From the NCBI RefSeq assembly GCF_000379625.1, contig NZ_KB903217.1:699816-763815 (forward strand): DNA of 64,000 nucleotides. Reading direction: 5' to 3'. Origin of the DNA: Actinomycetospora chiangmaiensis DSM 45062 (lineage in GTDB: Bacteria; Actinomycetota; Actinomycetes; Mycobacteriales; Pseudonocardiaceae). Shown in pieces: positions 33,845-50,974 of the stretch. The notes under the pieces were generated by a model, which ran no database searches, was not told the origin of the DNA, and was given only the letters and a program-made list of their open reading frames with translations. The position numbers were made by a program, and so were the translations under genes. Position 1 is the first letter of the stretch, and each line of letters begins with the position of its first letter.

Positions 33845-35158
33845 GTGACGACGCGCATCACGACGCTGTTCGACAGCTTCGCCCGCACCCTGGCGATCGT
33901 CCTGATCGTCGCGCTCGTGGCGACCGGCGGACTCTGGTACGCGCTGCAGCGCGGGAGCTCCCGGACGATCACCGCGTACTTCACGAGCGTGGTCGGCCTC
34001 TACACGAAGAACACCGTGGACGTGAACGGCGTGCCGGTCGGCACCGTCGAGGACATCACGCCGCAGGGCAACGTCGTCCGGGTCGAGCTCAAGGTCGACA
34101 ACCGGGTGCCGATCGCGGCCGACGCGAAGGCCGTCATCGTCGCCCCGACCCTGGTCTCGGACCGGTACGTCCAGCTCGGCCCGAACTACACCGGCGGGCC
34201 GATGATGAACGACGGCGCCGTCATCCCCGTGCAGCGCACCGCGGTGCCGGTCGAGCTCGACCGCGTCTACCAGAGCCTCAACCAGCTCGCGACGTCGCTC
34301 GGGCCGAACGGCGCCAACAAGAACGGCGCGCTCAACGACCTGATCCGCTCCTCGGCGAACACCCTCGGCGGCAACGGCGAGGCGATCAAGCAGACGATCA
34401 CCGAGCTCGCCGGCGCGGTGGGGACGCTGTCGGACAACCGCGGCAACCTCTTCGCCACGGTGGACAACCTGGGCGTCTTCACCAACATGCTGGCCCGTAA
34501 CGACGGGCAGGTGCGGCTGCTGAACAACCAGCTGGCCGACATCTCCGGCTTCCTCGCGGCCGAGCGCGGCAACCTCTCGCAGGTCCTGCAGGTGCTGCCG
34601 CCGGCCCTCGAGGACGTGGCGTCGTTCGTCCGGGACAACCGGGACGGCCTGCGGACCGACGTCGGCCAGCTCGCGAGCATCACCGACATCCTGGTGCGCC
34701 AGAGCCGGGCGCTCGCCGAGTTCACCGACGTCGCCCCGCTGGCGCTGAACAACCTCACGAACTCGTTCAACGCGAGCTCGGACACCCTCGACGTCCGGCC
34801 GGTGATCTCGCCGGGGCTGAACCTCCCGCCGATCAGCCGGGCACAGATCATCTGCGCCCTGCTCAACGGCGGGCTGCTCCCGCAGCTGCCGGCGGGCACG
34901 GCGCCGCCGCTGCTGCTCGCGGGCCAGGTGCAGTGCGCCACCCAGACCCAGGCCGGCGTCACGGCCCTGAACCAGGCCCTCGCGCCCTACCAGCAGCTGG
35001 CGGCCCTGCTGAACCAGAACCGGACGGTCGCGCCGCTGGCGGCCGGTGTCCTGGCCAACGCGACCGCGGGCGTCACGCCGCGGACCGCCCAGCAGGACAC
35101 CACCCCGCTCACGGCGCCGGGCACGAACCTCATCAACGGGCTGGGAGTCGGACGGTGA
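33845..35158 (+). CDS. mceD: MCE-family protein MceD
   Basis: 437 aa from GTG 33845; the ribosome site GGGAGGGGG lies inside the end of mceC. Membrane anchor LAIVLIVALVATGGLWYAL, MCE domain with ITAYFTSVVGLYTKNTVDVN, GVPVGTVEDI and APTLVSDRYVQLGP, then a long helical region. The D-type middle RDGLRTDVGQLASITDILV is present. The C-terminus carries two cysteines (QIICALLNGG, QVQCATQTQ) and a Thr/Pro-rich tail. Stop overlaps mceE start. Confidence 0.95.
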   Translation: MTTRITTLFDSFARTLAIVLIVALVATGGLWYALQRGSSRTITAYFTSVVGLYTKNTVDVNGVPVGTVEDITPQGNVVRVELKVDNRVPIAADAKAVIVAPTLVSDRYVQLGPNYTGGPMMNDGAVIPVQRTAVPVELDRVYQSLNQLATSLGPNGANKNGALNDLIRSSANTLGGNGEAIKQTITELAGAVGTLSDNRGNLFATVDNLGVFTNMLARNDGQVRLLNNQLADISGFLAAERGNLSQVLQVLPPALEDVASFVRDNRDGLRTDVGQLASITDILVRQSRALAEFTDVAPLALNNLTNSFNASSDTLDVRPVISPGLNLPPISRAQIICALLNGGLLPQLPAGTAPPLLLAGQVQCATQTQAGVTALNQALAPYQQLAALLNQNRTVAPLAAGVLANATAGVTPRTAQQDTTPLTAPGTNLINGLGVGR

Positions 35159-36438
35159 CCACCACACCTCGCATCCGCCGGGCGTGGCGGCTCGCGGTCG
35201 TCGCGGTCGTCGCGGCGGTGGGCCTGTCGGGCTGCGGGCTGCAGTCCATCCAGGAGGTGCCGCTCCCGGGCGGGGCCTCCCTGGGGGACCACCCCTACAC
35301 CGTGACGGCGCTGCTCTCGAACGTCGTCGACCTCGTCCCCAACGCGAGCGTACGGACGAACGACGTCCCCGTGGGGGTCGTGCGCGAGGTCCGGCTGGCC
35401 CCGGACGGGTGGACCGCCGAGGTGACGATGGCGGTCAACGGGGACACGATGCTCCCCGCCAACGCCATCGCCCGGCTGCGCCAGACGAGCCTCCTCGGCG
35501 AGAAGTTCGTGGAGCTCGCGAACCCCGCGATCGGGGCACCGCAGGGCCGCCTGCAGGACGGTGCGGTCATCCCGCTCGACCGCACGGACGTCGGCGCCCA
35601 GGTCGAGGAGGTCCTCGGCGCCCTGTCGCTGCTGCTCAACGGCGGCGGGGTGGAGAAGATCCAGACGATCTCCCGGGAGCTCAACGCCGCACTGTCGGGC
35701 AACGAGGGCCAGATCCGGGCCCTGCTCGACAACCTCAACGTCTTCGTCGGGACGCTCGACCAGCAACGCGCCGACATCGTGCGGGCGCTCGACTCGGTCG
35801 ACCGGCTCTCGCGGACGCTGGTCGACCAGCGGGCGAAGATCGCGAACGTCATCGACAACCTGCAGCCGGGCCTCGACGTGCTCAACCAGCAGCGCGGCCT
35901 GCTGGTGGGCACGCTGCAGGCGCTCCAGCGGCTCTCGGTGGTCGGCACCGACGTCATCAACCGGGCGGGCCAGAACACCATCGCGGACCTGACGGCCCTG
36001 CAGCCGATCCTGGGCAACCTGGTCGCCTCCGGCGACGCGCTGCCCGGTTCGCTGCAGATCCTCCTCACGATCCCCTTCGCCGACAACGCCCTGAACGTCA
36101 TCAAGGGCGACTACGCGAACATCGACGTCTCCCTCGAGATCTCCCTGCAGGGACTGTTGCAGAACCTGCTCGGGGTCAACCCGTCGGCGACGAACCTCAA
36201 CCAGATCTTCGCGCTGCTCCAGAACCAGCAGGTGGCGCGGGCGACCGGGAACCCGCTGATCGCGCTCCCCGGCGTCACGGGCGCCGGGAACACCGCGGCC
36301 CCGCCCGCCGGGACCACGACGACCGGCGGCACCGGGACGACCACCACGACCGGTGGGACCGGAACGACCACGACGGGTGGGACGGGTCCGGCCACCACCG
36401 GCACGGGGACCACCGGGACCCAGGGCGGCGGGAACTGA
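35155..36438 (+). CDS. mceE: MCE-family lipoprotein MceE
   Basis: 427 aa from GTG 35155 (GTGA overlap). The N-terminus is a lipoprotein signal: basic RIRRAWR, hydrophobic LAVVAVVAAVG, lipobox LSGC, so it is anchored by a diacylglyceryl cysteine at about residue 27. The E member of Mce operons is typically the lipoprotein. MCE domain with YTVTALLSNVVDLVPNASVR and LRQTSLLGEKFVELANP, then a helical domain. The last 60 residues are Thr/Gly low complexity (TTTTGGTGT repeats), probably a flexible wall-spanning tail. Confidence 0.95.
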   Translation: MTTTPRIRRAWRLAVVAVVAAVGLSGCGLQSIQEVPLPGGASLGDHPYTVTALLSNVVDLVPNASVRTNDVPVGVVREVRLAPDGWTAEVTMAVNGDTMLPANAIARLRQTSLLGEKFVELANPAIGAPQGRLQDGAVIPLDRTDVGAQVEEVLGALSLLLNGGGVEKIQTISRELNAALSGNEGQIRALLDNLNVFVGTLDQQRADIVRALDSVDRLSRTLVDQRAKIANVIDNLQPGLDVLNQQRGLLVGTLQALQRLSVVGTDVINRAGQNTIADLTALQPILGNLVASGDALPGSLQILLTIPFADNALNVIKGDYANIDVSLEISLQGLLQNLLGVNPSATNLNQIFALLQNQQVARATGNPLIALPGVTGAGNTAAPPAGTTTTGGTGTTTTTGGTGTTTTGGTGPATTGTGTTGTQGGGN

Positions 36439-36439
36439 C

Positions 36440-37843
36440 ATGACGAAGCAGATCCGGAACCTGCTGATCCTCTTCGTCGTCCTCTCGCTCGTCGGGATCG
36501 GCTACATCGCCTTCCGGTACGTCGGGGCCGACTCGCTCATCGGTCTGGGCCCGTACACGGTCAAGGTCGAGATGAAGGACTCCGGCGGGATCTTCCCGAA
36601 GGCGTCGGTGAGCTACCGCGGCGTCGAGATCGGCAAGGTCGGCGACATGCGGATCACGCCCGACGGTCTCGAGGTCGACCTCCAGATCGAGAAGGACAGC
36701 CCCGACGTCCCGGCGTCGGCGCTGGCCGTGATCGCCAACCGTTCGGCGGTCGGCGAGCAGTACGTCGACCTGGAGCCGCCGCGCGACGGCGGGCCGTACC
36801 TCGAGGACGGGTCCGTCATCCCGGTCGACCGGGTCCGCACCCCGACGCCGGTCGACGGCCTGCTCGCCAACCTGAACACGCTGGCGACCTCCGTGCCGAT
36901 CCCCGAGCTCCGCACCACTGTCGACGAGCTCTACACGGCGTTCGACCGCACCGGACCGGACCTGCAGCGGCTGCTCGACAGCTCGAACGCGCTGGTGTCC
37001 ACCGCGATCCAGCAGCTCCCGCCGACCACCCAGCTGATCCGGGACGGCCGCGTCGTGCTCGGCACGCAGGCGAGCCTCGGCCCGCAGATCATCTCGTTCA
37101 GCCGCGACCTGAACCTGTTCACGGCGCAGCTCAAGGCGGACGACCCGAACCTCCGACGGCTCGTCACGGCGGCCCCGCCCGCCGCGCAGCAGCTCGAGGG
37201 CCTGATCCGGGACACCGGGCCGGACCTCTCGCGGGTGCTGGCGAACCTGCTGACGACCGTGCGCATCATCCAGCCCCGCCTCGCCGGCGTGGAGCAGCTG
37301 CTGGTGACCTACCCCGGTCTGTCCGCGGTGGCCCCCGCCGTGGTGCCCGGCGACGGGCGGGTGCACTTCGGCCTGGTCCTCAACATCGCGGACCCGCCGT
37401 ACTGCCGCGACGGCTACCTGCAGCCGAACGCCGGCTGGCGGCCCGCGACGGACCAGACCTTCATCCCGATGGACACCCGCGTCTTCTGTGCCCAGGACCA
37501 GCCGGTCAACCCGCGCGGTGCCCAGCACACCCCGAACGACGACGGCAGCAAGCGCGGCGGCGTGCGGGACCCCAACCAGTACTACTACTCGCCCGGCTAC
37601 GCCCCGCCCGGGACGTACCCGAACATCACGCCCGTGCCCGCGACGCCCTACACGCCCGGTCAGCGACCGGCTCCGGCCCCCGGCCAGAACCAGAACGGGA
37701 ACCCCGGGTCATCGGCGTCACAGGCCTCGTCGCAGAATGCAGACCAGACCACCGCGTTCTCCGCAGCGTCGTCGTCCCCAGCCGACGTCCTCGCGAACTC
37801 CGGGCGCGGTGCCCCGCCGATCGTCATCCCGGGTCTGGGCTGA
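36440..37843 (+). CDS. mceF: MCE-family protein MceF
   Basis: 467 aa from ATG 36440, one nucleotide after the mceE stop. Anchor LLILFVVLSLVGIGYIAFR, MCE domain with YTVKVEMKDSGGIFPKASVS, GVEIGKVGDM and ANRSAVGEQYVDLEPP, then the helical domain. F-type C-terminal region LVLNIADPPYCRDGYLQP and DTRVFCAQDQP with paired cysteines, then a Tyr/Pro/Gln/Ser-rich tail. Last of the six tunnel proteins. 41 nt separate it from the first Mce-associated gene. Confidence 0.95.
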   Translation: MTKQIRNLLILFVVLSLVGIGYIAFRYVGADSLIGLGPYTVKVEMKDSGGIFPKASVSYRGVEIGKVGDMRITPDGLEVDLQIEKDSPDVPASALAVIANRSAVGEQYVDLEPPRDGGPYLEDGSVIPVDRVRTPTPVDGLLANLNTLATSVPIPELRTTVDELYTAFDRTGPDLQRLLDSSNALVSTAIQQLPPTTQLIRDGRVVLGTQASLGPQIISFSRDLNLFTAQLKADDPNLRRLVTAAPPAAQQLEGLIRDTGPDLSRVLANLLTTVRIIQPRLAGVEQLLVTYPGLSAVAPAVVPGDGRVHFGLVLNIADPPYCRDGYLQPNAGWRPATDQTFIPMDTRVFCAQDQPVNPRGAQHTPNDDGSKRGGVRDPNQYYYSPGYAPPGTYPNITPVPATPYTPGQRPAPAPGQNQNGNPGSSASQASSQNADQTTAFSAASSSPADVLANSGRGAPPIVIPGLG

Positions 37844-37884
37844 CGAACGACCGGCGGGCCTCCTACCCCGAGGAGCTGAGGACC

Positions 37885-38457
37885 CTGCCCACCACCGACA
37901 CGCTCGACAAGCCCGAGAAGGCACCGTCGACGCGACGGGGCGTACGCGCCCCGTCGCAGCGCACGACCATCCGCGTCCTGGCCGTCCTGACGGTGCTCGC
38001 CTTCGCGGCGGCCGTCGCCGCCGGCGTCTACTGGTGGATCGGGTCGCACGGCCCGGCCGCGAACCAGGCGCACGACCGTGACGTGGCGGTCGACGCCGCC
38101 GAGCAGATCGTCGTCAACATCAACACCGTGCGTCCGCAGACGGTCGACGCCGACCTGCAGGCCGCGCAGACGTCGCTGACCGACCCGATGCTCTCCGAGT
38201 ACCAGAAGGTCCGCCAGCAGTTCGCCGACAGCCTGAAGAAGGCCCAGGCGTCCGTCGTCGCGACCCCGGCCGGGGCCTCGCTGACGGCCTTCGACGACGA
38301 CCGGGGCACGGCCTCCGCCCTCGTCGCGATCAACGTGACGGCGTCCAGCGCCAACCAGCAGCCCAGCCAGAAGCAGCAGCTGTTCCAGGTCGACATGCAG
38401 CGGACGCCGGACGGCTGGAAGGCCTCCAAGGCCTCCCCGACCGCGGGCCAGAGCTAG
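37885..38457 (+). CDS. Mce-associated membrane protein (Mas type), probable CTG start
   Basis: 190 aa if started at CTG 37885, which has GAGGAG 9 nt upstream. No ATG, GTG or TTG exists in this frame between mceF and the GTG at 37993. That GTG would start in the middle of the transmembrane helix (RVLAVLTVLAFAAAVAAGVYWW) and lose the positive residues before it. A CTG at 37840 overlapping the mceF stop (CTGA) is a second option. After the helix comes the usual Mas fold: DVAVDAAEQIVVNINTV and QQLFQVDMQRTPDGWKASKA. These proteins are thought to stabilise Mce complexes. The gene is secure; the start is not. Confidence 0.8.
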   Translation: MPTTDTLDKPEKAPSTRRGVRAPSQRTTIRVLAVLTVLAFAAAVAAGVYWWIGSHGPAANQAHDRDVAVDAAEQIVVNINTVRPQTVDADLQAAQTSLTDPMLSEYQKVRQQFADSLKKAQASVVATPAGASLTAFDDDRGTASALVAINVTASSANQQPSQKQQLFQVDMQRTPDGWKASKASPTAGQS

Positions 38458-38471
38458 AGGAGGGAGCGTCG

Positions 38472-39539
38472 ATGCCGCCCCGTACGCGCAGCACCACGAC
38501 GACCGCCCCCGCCGGTCGGCGCCCGAAGGTCGCGGGACTCCGCGCCCCCGGCCGCCGCGGCGTGACCGGAGGTTCCCCGACCCCCGCCGACGCGGAGGTC
38601 CGTGAGGACCAGGACACCGCGGACGCCCCCGAGGTCACGGAGGCTCCTGCCGCCCCCGCAGCAGCGGCTCCCGAGGCCTCCCGCACGTCCGACGCCCCGA
38701 CCGGTGCGGCCGAGGACGACGGCGCCGCCACGGACTCCCCGGAACCCCCGGACTCCGCCGACGGCGACGCGCCCGTCGAGGGACCCGCCGGGACGGCGGA
38801 CGCGACGGAGGCGCCGGCCGCCCGGCCCACCCCGAAGGCCCGCCGCACCGGCCGTACGATGACGCCCTCGGCACCGGCCCCGGAGCCGGTGACGCGCCGC
38901 GGCGGCACCGCCCTGCTCGAGCGGCCCGCACCGGCCCGGGCGACCCGCGACCGGTCGGAGCCGGCCCGGGAGTCGCGCGTCGCGCGGATCGCGGCCGCCG
39001 TCACCCGCCCGGTGGCGAAGCTCGGGGCGAACCCGCGGCGCCTCATCACGGTGCTCGTGGTCGTGCTCGTCCTGAGCCTGGGGCTCGGCACGTGGGCTTT
39101 CCTCGCCGCGCGGTCCGACCGGGCCGACGGCACGTCCTACGGCAACGAGGCCGTGGTGAACGTCGGCGGCACGGCCGAGGTCGTGGGCCAGACCCGGCAG
39201 GCGATGGAGCAGATCCTCTCCTACGACTTCACCAAGCTCGACGACTCGGTGAACGCGGCGAAGTCGCAGGCGACCGGTTCGTTCGCCTCGGAGTACCTGT
39301 CGGTCTTCGAGCAGACGATCCGACAGCCGGCGACGGACCAGAAGCTGCGCCAGACGGCGACCGTGCTCAACATCGGCGTGCAGCAGCTCTCGTCGGACCA
39401 CGCCACGCTCATGGCGCTGGTGCAGTTCACCGCCGAGCGCACGACGAACGGTCAGACCACCAACGCCCCCGGCCTGCTCACCGTGCAGGTGGTCAAGGAG
39501 GACGGGCGCTGGAAGATCAGTGAGCTGAAGCCGGTCTGA
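38472..39539 (+). CDS. Mce-associated membrane protein (Mas type) with long disordered N-terminus
   Basis: 355 aa from ATG 38472 after GAGGAGGGAG. About 190 residues of Ala/Pro/Glu/Asp low complexity, with basic patches, are cytoplasmic. One membrane helix follows (RRLITVLVVVLVLSLGLGTWAFLAA), then a Mas/NTF2-like extracytoplasmic domain (QAMEQILSYDFTKLDDSVNA, LLTVQVVKEDGRWKISELKP). Paired with the preceding gene as in other Mce operons. A terminator follows 20 nt after the stop. Confidence 0.88.
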   Translation: MPPRTRSTTTTAPAGRRPKVAGLRAPGRRGVTGGSPTPADAEVREDQDTADAPEVTEAPAAPAAAAPEASRTSDAPTGAAEDDGAATDSPEPPDSADGDAPVEGPAGTADATEAPAARPTPKARRTGRTMTPSAPAPEPVTRRGGTALLERPAPARATRDRSEPARESRVARIAAAVTRPVAKLGANPRRLITVLVVVLVLSLGLGTWAFLAARSDRADGTSYGNEAVVNVGGTAEVVGQTRQAMEQILSYDFTKLDDSVNAAKSQATGSFASEYLSVFEQTIRQPATDQKLRQTATVLNIGVQQLSSDHATLMALVQFTAERTTNGQTTNAPGLLTVQVVKEDGRWKISELKPV

Positions 39540-39559
39540 CCCCACCCCCGGAGCGTCAC

Positions 39560-39603
39560 GGGCCCGGGAGGCGAACCCCACGATGGGGGAGCCTCCCGGG
39601 CCC
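39560..39603 (+). terminator. Terminator of the Mce operon
   Basis: A perfect 13-bp stem (39560-39572 against 39591-39603) closes an 18-nt loop and is followed by TTCGTCG. Confidence 0.75.
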
Positions 39604-39971
39604 TTCGTCGTACGGGGTGGCTCTGACCTGCGACGGGAGACCCGGGACGCGGCCGTTTCGGGTGCGCGTCGGACTTGACGCGAGCGTGGTCACCGGTCAC
39701 TCTGTTCCCAGCGCGAGACCCTCGACGTCCGACCCCGCGGTCGGGCCCTGGCCCCCGGTCAGGCCCCCGCAGGCGTGTCACGGTAGGGGGGTGTTCGACA
39801 CGTACGCCCACCCGTGGCTAGACTGTCGGATCGCGCTGCCTTGTCGTGTCTCCACGTCACCCGTGGGCACCCCACAGGCCGCGCTGAATCGGCCGCCCGG
39901 GGCATAGCGCTGCGTCTCAGGCGGACGAGCTACTGACAGCGTCAGACAGCGTTGTTCCGGAAGGACGCATC
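39604..39971 (+). promoter_or_regulatory. rpoB promoter and leader
   Basis: 368 bp. The best promoter is -35 TCGACA (39795-39800) and -10 TAGACT (39819-39824) with 18-bp spacing, leaving a leader of about 140 nt. A second possible promoter is TTGACG (39675-39680) with CACTCT 17 bp later. No ORF is seen. GGAAGGA at 39959-39965 is the rpoB ribosome site. Confidence 0.5.
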
Positions 39972-43454
<3,483 letters not shown>

Positions 43455-43463
43455 CGCCTCGCG

Positions 43464-43493
43464 CCCGGGCCGGTGCCACCGCGCCGGCCCGGG
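43464..43493 (+). terminator. Hairpin in the rpoB-rpoC gap
   Basis: A perfect 10-bp stem CCCGGGCCGG/CCGGCCCGGG surrounds a 10-nt loop, 10 nt after rpoB. There is no U-tract. It may be a partial terminator or processing site that tunes rpoC level. Confidence 0.4.
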
Positions 43494-43540
43494 ACCGCGG
43501 ACCCTCTAGAGAATCAGCTCACCCATCCAGGGGAGAACCT

Positions 43541-47449
<3,909 letters not shown>

Positions 47450-47465
47450 CGTCGTCCGCACGCTC

Positions 47466-47500
47466 GACGCCCCCGTCCGGTCCCACCGGGCGGGGGCGTC
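47466..47500 (+). terminator. Terminator after rpoC
   Basis: A 15-bp stem (47466-47480 against 47486-47500), one G-U pair, loop TCCCA, 16 nt after the rpoC stop. Confidence 0.8.
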
Positions 47501-47917
47501 GTCGTCTCCGGGGGAATGCCCGCCGGCTGCGGCACGTTGTCCCCCACGTGACGCCGTTGGTGTAGTCTGCGGCGAGCCCGTTCGACGACGGTCGTGCCGT
47601 CGCCGATATGGAGATCCTGGCCGGTCTTCGAGGGCGCGTGGTTACTTCGGTAGCACAGGGTCCGTCGAGGGCGTCGTCGCGATGCGGCTCCGGACCCACC
47701 TGCGACCCCGCGCGTGAGCGCCGGGTATCGTCGTACCCGGTGCCCGACGCGATCGGGTCGTTGCGCTGCGCCCTCGCGGGCCAGCCGACGGCGACCGGGT
47801 GCGCCGGCGGTGTCGAGTGTGAGGGCGTGGACGCTCTTGCCGACACGCCCGATCCCGCGAGCGGGGTCCGACACCGACGAGACGACGTAGTTCGCAGGAC
47901 ACGAGCCAGAGGAACGA
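47501..47917 (+). promoter_or_regulatory. Promoter and leader of the rpsL-rpsG-fusA operon
   Basis: 417 bp without an ORF. Candidate promoter: TTGTCC (47537-47542) and TGTAGT or TAGTCT (47561-47568), spacing 18-20 bp. The predicted leader of about 340 nt contains a hairpin CCGGGTA-TCGTCG-TACCCGG (47721-47740). This length is enough for ribosomal-protein feedback, but I recognise no specific leader motif. GAGGAACG precedes rpsL. Confidence 0.4.
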
Positions 47918-48292
47918 ATGCCCACCATTCAGCAGTTGGTCCGCCGGGGCCGCGAGGACAAGGTCGAGAAGACCAAGACCGCGGCCCTCAAGGGCAGCCC
48001 GCAGCGACGCGGTGTCTGCACCCGCGTCTACACGACCACCCCGAAGAAGCCGAACTCCGCGCTCCGCAAGGTCGCGCGCGTGCGCCTCTCGAACCAGATC
48101 GAGGTCACCGCGTACATCCCGGGCGAGGGCCACAACCTGCAGGAGCACTCGATCGTGCTCGTGCGTGGCGGTCGTGTGAAGGACCTGCCGGGCGTTCGTT
48201 ACAAGATCATCCGCGGCGCGCTGGACACGCAGGCGGTCAAGAACCGCAAGCAGGCCCGCAGCCGCTACGGGACGAAGAAGGACAAGGGCTGA
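47918..48292 (+). CDS. rpsL: 30S ribosomal protein S12
   Basis: 124 aa. It contains [20 protein letters not shown] and [20 protein letters not shown]. Lys43 and Lys88 are wild type, so no streptomycin-resistance change is seen at the classic sites. S12 sits at the decoding centre. First of the str operon; its stop is 1 nt before rpsG. Confidence 0.99.
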   Translation: MPTIQQLVRRGREDKVEKTKTAALKGSPQRRGVCTRVYTTTPKKPNSALRKVARVRLSNQIEVTAYIPGEGHNLQEHSIVLVRGGRVKDLPGVRYKIIRGALDTQAVKNRKQARSRYGTKKDKG

Positions 48293-48293
48293 C

Positions 48294-48764
48294 ATGCCGC
48301 GCAAGGGACCCGCTCCGAAGCGTCCGCTGGTGTCCGACCCGGTGTACGGGGCGCCGCTGGTGACGCAGCTGGTGAACAAGGTGCTCGTCGACGGCAAGCG
48401 GTCGCTGGCCGAGCGCATCGTCTACGGCGCCCTCGAGGGCTGCCGCGAGCGCAACGGCGCCGACCCGGTCGTCACGCTGAAGCGCGCGCTGGACAACGTG
48501 AAGCCGGCCCTCGAGGTCCGCAGCCGCCGCGTCGGTGGCGCGACCTACCAGGTGCCGATCGAGGTGCGCGCCGGTCGCTCGACCACGCTCGGGCTGCGCT
48601 GGCTCATCACCTACGCCCGTGCCCGTCGTGAGAAGACGATGATCGAGCGGCTCACCAACGAGCTGCTCGACGCCTCGAACGGTCTCGGTGCCGCCGTCAA
48701 GCGACGCGAGGACACGCACAAGATGGCCGAGTCGAACAAGGCCTTCGCGCACTACCGCTGGTGA
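48294..48764 (+). CDS. rpsG: 30S ribosomal protein S7
   Basis: 156 aa, standard. [12 protein letters not shown], then [20 protein letters not shown] and a conserved arm ([13 protein letters not shown]). It organises the 3' major domain of 16S rRNA and in E. coli represses the str operon. A weak hairpin CCCCCGG/CCGGGGG (48775-48797) lies in the 101-nt gap before fusA. Confidence 0.99.
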   Translation: MPRKGPAPKRPLVSDPVYGAPLVTQLVNKVLVDGKRSLAERIVYGALEGCRERNGADPVVTLKRALDNVKPALEVRSRRVGGATYQVPIEVRAGRSTTLGLRWLITYARARREKTMIERLTNELLDASNGLGAAVKRREDTHKMAESNKAFAHYRW

Positions 48765-48865
48765 CGCGGGCCGGCCCCCGGTGAGAACCGCCGGGGGTCG
48801 CCCGATGTCGCGCAGGTCCGCCGCGCCAGACCCGCGGCGACGATCCGAGAAGGAAGAGGAATTCC

Positions 48866-50968
48866 GTGGCACGCGACGTGCTGACCGACCTGGGCAAGGT
48901 CCGCAACATCGGGATCATGGCCCACATCGACGCGGGCAAGACCACCACGACCGAGCGCATCCTGTACTACACCGGTATCAACTACAAGATCGGTGAGGTC
49001 CACGACGGCGCGGCCACGATGGACTGGATGGAGGAGGAGCAGAAGCGCGGCATCACGATCACGTCCGCCGCGACGACGACCTTCTGGAAAGACCACCAGA
49101 TCAACATCATCGACACCCCCGGCCACGTGGACTTCACGATCGAGGTCGAGCGCAACCTGCGCGTCCTCGACGGTGCGGTCGCCGTGTTCGACGGCAAGGA
49201 GGGTGTCGAGCCCCAGTCGGAGACGGTGTGGCGGCAGGCCGACACCTACGACGTCCCGCGCATCTGCTTCGTCAACAAGATGGACAAGCTCGGCGCGGAC
49301 TTCTACTTCACCGTGCAGACGATCAAGGACCGGCTGCACGCGAAGCCGCTCGTCCTGCAGCTGCCGATGGGCATCGAGTCGGACTTCTACGGCGTGATCG
49401 ACCTGGTCCGCATGCGCGCCCTCACGTGGCGCGGTGAGGTCTCCAAGGGCGAGGACTACGCCATCGAGGAGATCCCGGCCGAGTACGCCGAGAAGGCGGC
49501 CGAGTACCGCGAGGCCCTCATGGAGGCCATCGCCGAGAACGACGAGGCGCTCATGGAGCGCTACTTCGCCGGCGAGGAGATCTCCGTCGAGGACATCGAG
49601 CACGGCATCCGCGCCGTGACGGTGACCAGCGAGTACAACCCGGTGCTCTGCGGCACGGCGTACAAGAACAAGGGCGTGCAGCCCATGCTCGACGCCGTCA
49701 TCGCCTACCTGCCGGCGCCGGTCGACGTGAAGCCGGTCGAGGGGACGCTGCTCGACGGCGAGACCCCGGTCGTGCGGCACGCGACCACGGAGGAGCCCTT
49801 CTCGGCCCTCGCCTTCAAGATCATGAGCCACCCCTTCTACGGGAAGCTCACCTACATCCGCGTCTACTCGGGCAAGATCGCCTCGGGCGCGCAGATGATC
49901 AACTCGACGAAGGACCGCAAGGAGCGCATCGGGAAGGTCTTCCAGATGCACTCCAACAAGGAGAACCCGGTCGACGAGGCCATGGCCGGGCACATCTACG
50001 CGGTCGTCGGGCTCAAGGACACCACGACGGGTGACACGCTCTGCGACCCGCAGAACCCGGTCATCCTCGAGTCGATGGTGTTCCCGACCCCCGTCATCGA
50101 GGTCGCGATCGAGCCGAAGTCGAAGGCCGACCAGGAGAAGCTCTCCACGGCCATCCAGCGTCTCACCGACGAGGACCCGACCTTCCAGGTCGCCCGCGAC
50201 GAGGAGACCGGCCAGACCATCATCAAGGGGATGGGCGAGCTCCACCTCGAGGTCCTGGTCAACCGGATGAAGTCCGACTTCAAGGTCGAGGCGAACATCG
50301 GCAAGCCGCAGGTGGCCTACCGCGAGACCATCCGCCGCAAGGTGGACAAGTACGAGTACACGCACAAGAAGCAGACCGGCGGCTCCGGCCAGTTCGCGCG
50401 CGTCATCATCGCGCTCGAGCCGATGGAGAAGTCCGAGGACGGCGCGCTCTACGAGTTCGTCAACAAGGTCACCGGTGGTCGCGTCCCGCGCGAGTACATC
50501 CCGTCGGTCGACGCGGGTGCCCAGGACGCCATGCAGTACGGCGTGCTGGCCGGCTACCCGATGACGGGCCTGCGCCTGACGCTGCTCGACGGTCAGTACC
50601 ACGAGGTCGACTCGTCGGAGATGGCGTTCAAGGTCGCCGGCTCGATGGCGCTCAAGGAGGCGGCCCGCAAGGCGGACCCGGCCATCCTCGAGCCCCTGAT
50701 GGCCGTCGAGGTGTCGACGCCCGAGGAGTACATGGGCGACGTCATCGGCGACCTGAACTCCCGCCGTGGCCAGATCCAGGCCATGGAGGAGCGCAGCGGC
50801 AACCGGATCGTCAAGGCCGTGGTGCCGCTCTCGGAGATGTTCGGCTACGTCGGTGACCTGCGGTCGAAGACCCAGGGCCGGGCGAACTACTCCATGCAGT
50901 TCGACTCGTACGGCGAGGTCCCGGCCAGCGTGGCCAAGGAGATCATCGCCAAGGCGACCGGCGAGTGA
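48866..50968 (+). CDS. fusA: Elongation factor G
   Basis: 700 aa from GTG 48866 (GAGAAGGAAGAGG upstream). GTPase motifs [12 protein letters not shown] (G1), DTPGHVDFT (G3) and NKMDKLG (G4), the switch region [20 protein letters not shown], and domain IV/V ([31 protein letters not shown]). It drives ribosomal translocation. Normal length and full domain set. A 19-bp hairpin follows. Confidence 0.99.
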   Translation: MARDVLTDLGKVRNIGIMAHIDAGKTTTTERILYYTGINYKIGEVHDGAATMDWMEEEQKRGITITSAATTTFWKDHQINIIDTPGHVDFTIEVERNLRVLDGAVAVFDGKEGVEPQSETVWRQADTYDVPRICFVNKMDKLGADFYFTVQTIKDRLHAKPLVLQLPMGIESDFYGVIDLVRMRALTWRGEVSKGEDYAIEEIPAEYAEKAAEYREALMEAIAENDEALMERYFAGEEISVEDIEHGIRAVTVTSEYNPVLCGTAYKNKGVQPMLDAVIAYLPAPVDVKPVEGTLLDGETPVVRHATTEEPFSALAFKIMSHPFYGKLTYIRVYSGKIASGAQMINSTKDRKERIGKVFQMHSNKENPVDEAMAGHIYAVVGLKDTTTGDTLCDPQNPVILESMVFPTPVIEVAIEPKSKADQEKLSTAIQRLTDEDPTFQVARDEETGQTIIKGMGELHLEVLVNRMKSDFKVEANIGKPQVAYRETIRRKVDKYEYTHKKQTGGSGQFARVIIALEPMEKSEDGALYEFVNKVTGGRVPREYIPSVDAGAQDAMQYGVLAGYPMTGLRLTLLDGQYHEVDSSEMAFKVAGSMALKEAARKADPAILEPLMAVEVSTPEEYMGDVIGDLNSRRGQIQAMEERSGNRIVKAVVPLSEMFGYVGDLRSKTQGRANYSMQFDSYGEVPASVAKEIIAKATGE

Positions 50969-50974
50969 CCCCGT

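Noticed and set aside
32522-35167. 881-codon minus-strand frame opposite mceC and mceD
   Set aside because: A shadow of GC-rich codons on the other strand. No start context and no recognisable domain.
36296-36430. ACC/GGC-rich tandem pattern at the mceE 3' end, looks like a minisatellite
   Set aside because: It encodes the Thr/Gly low-complexity tail of MceE in frame with varied codons, a common feature of Mce E/A tails, so it is coding sequence rather than a separate repeat element.
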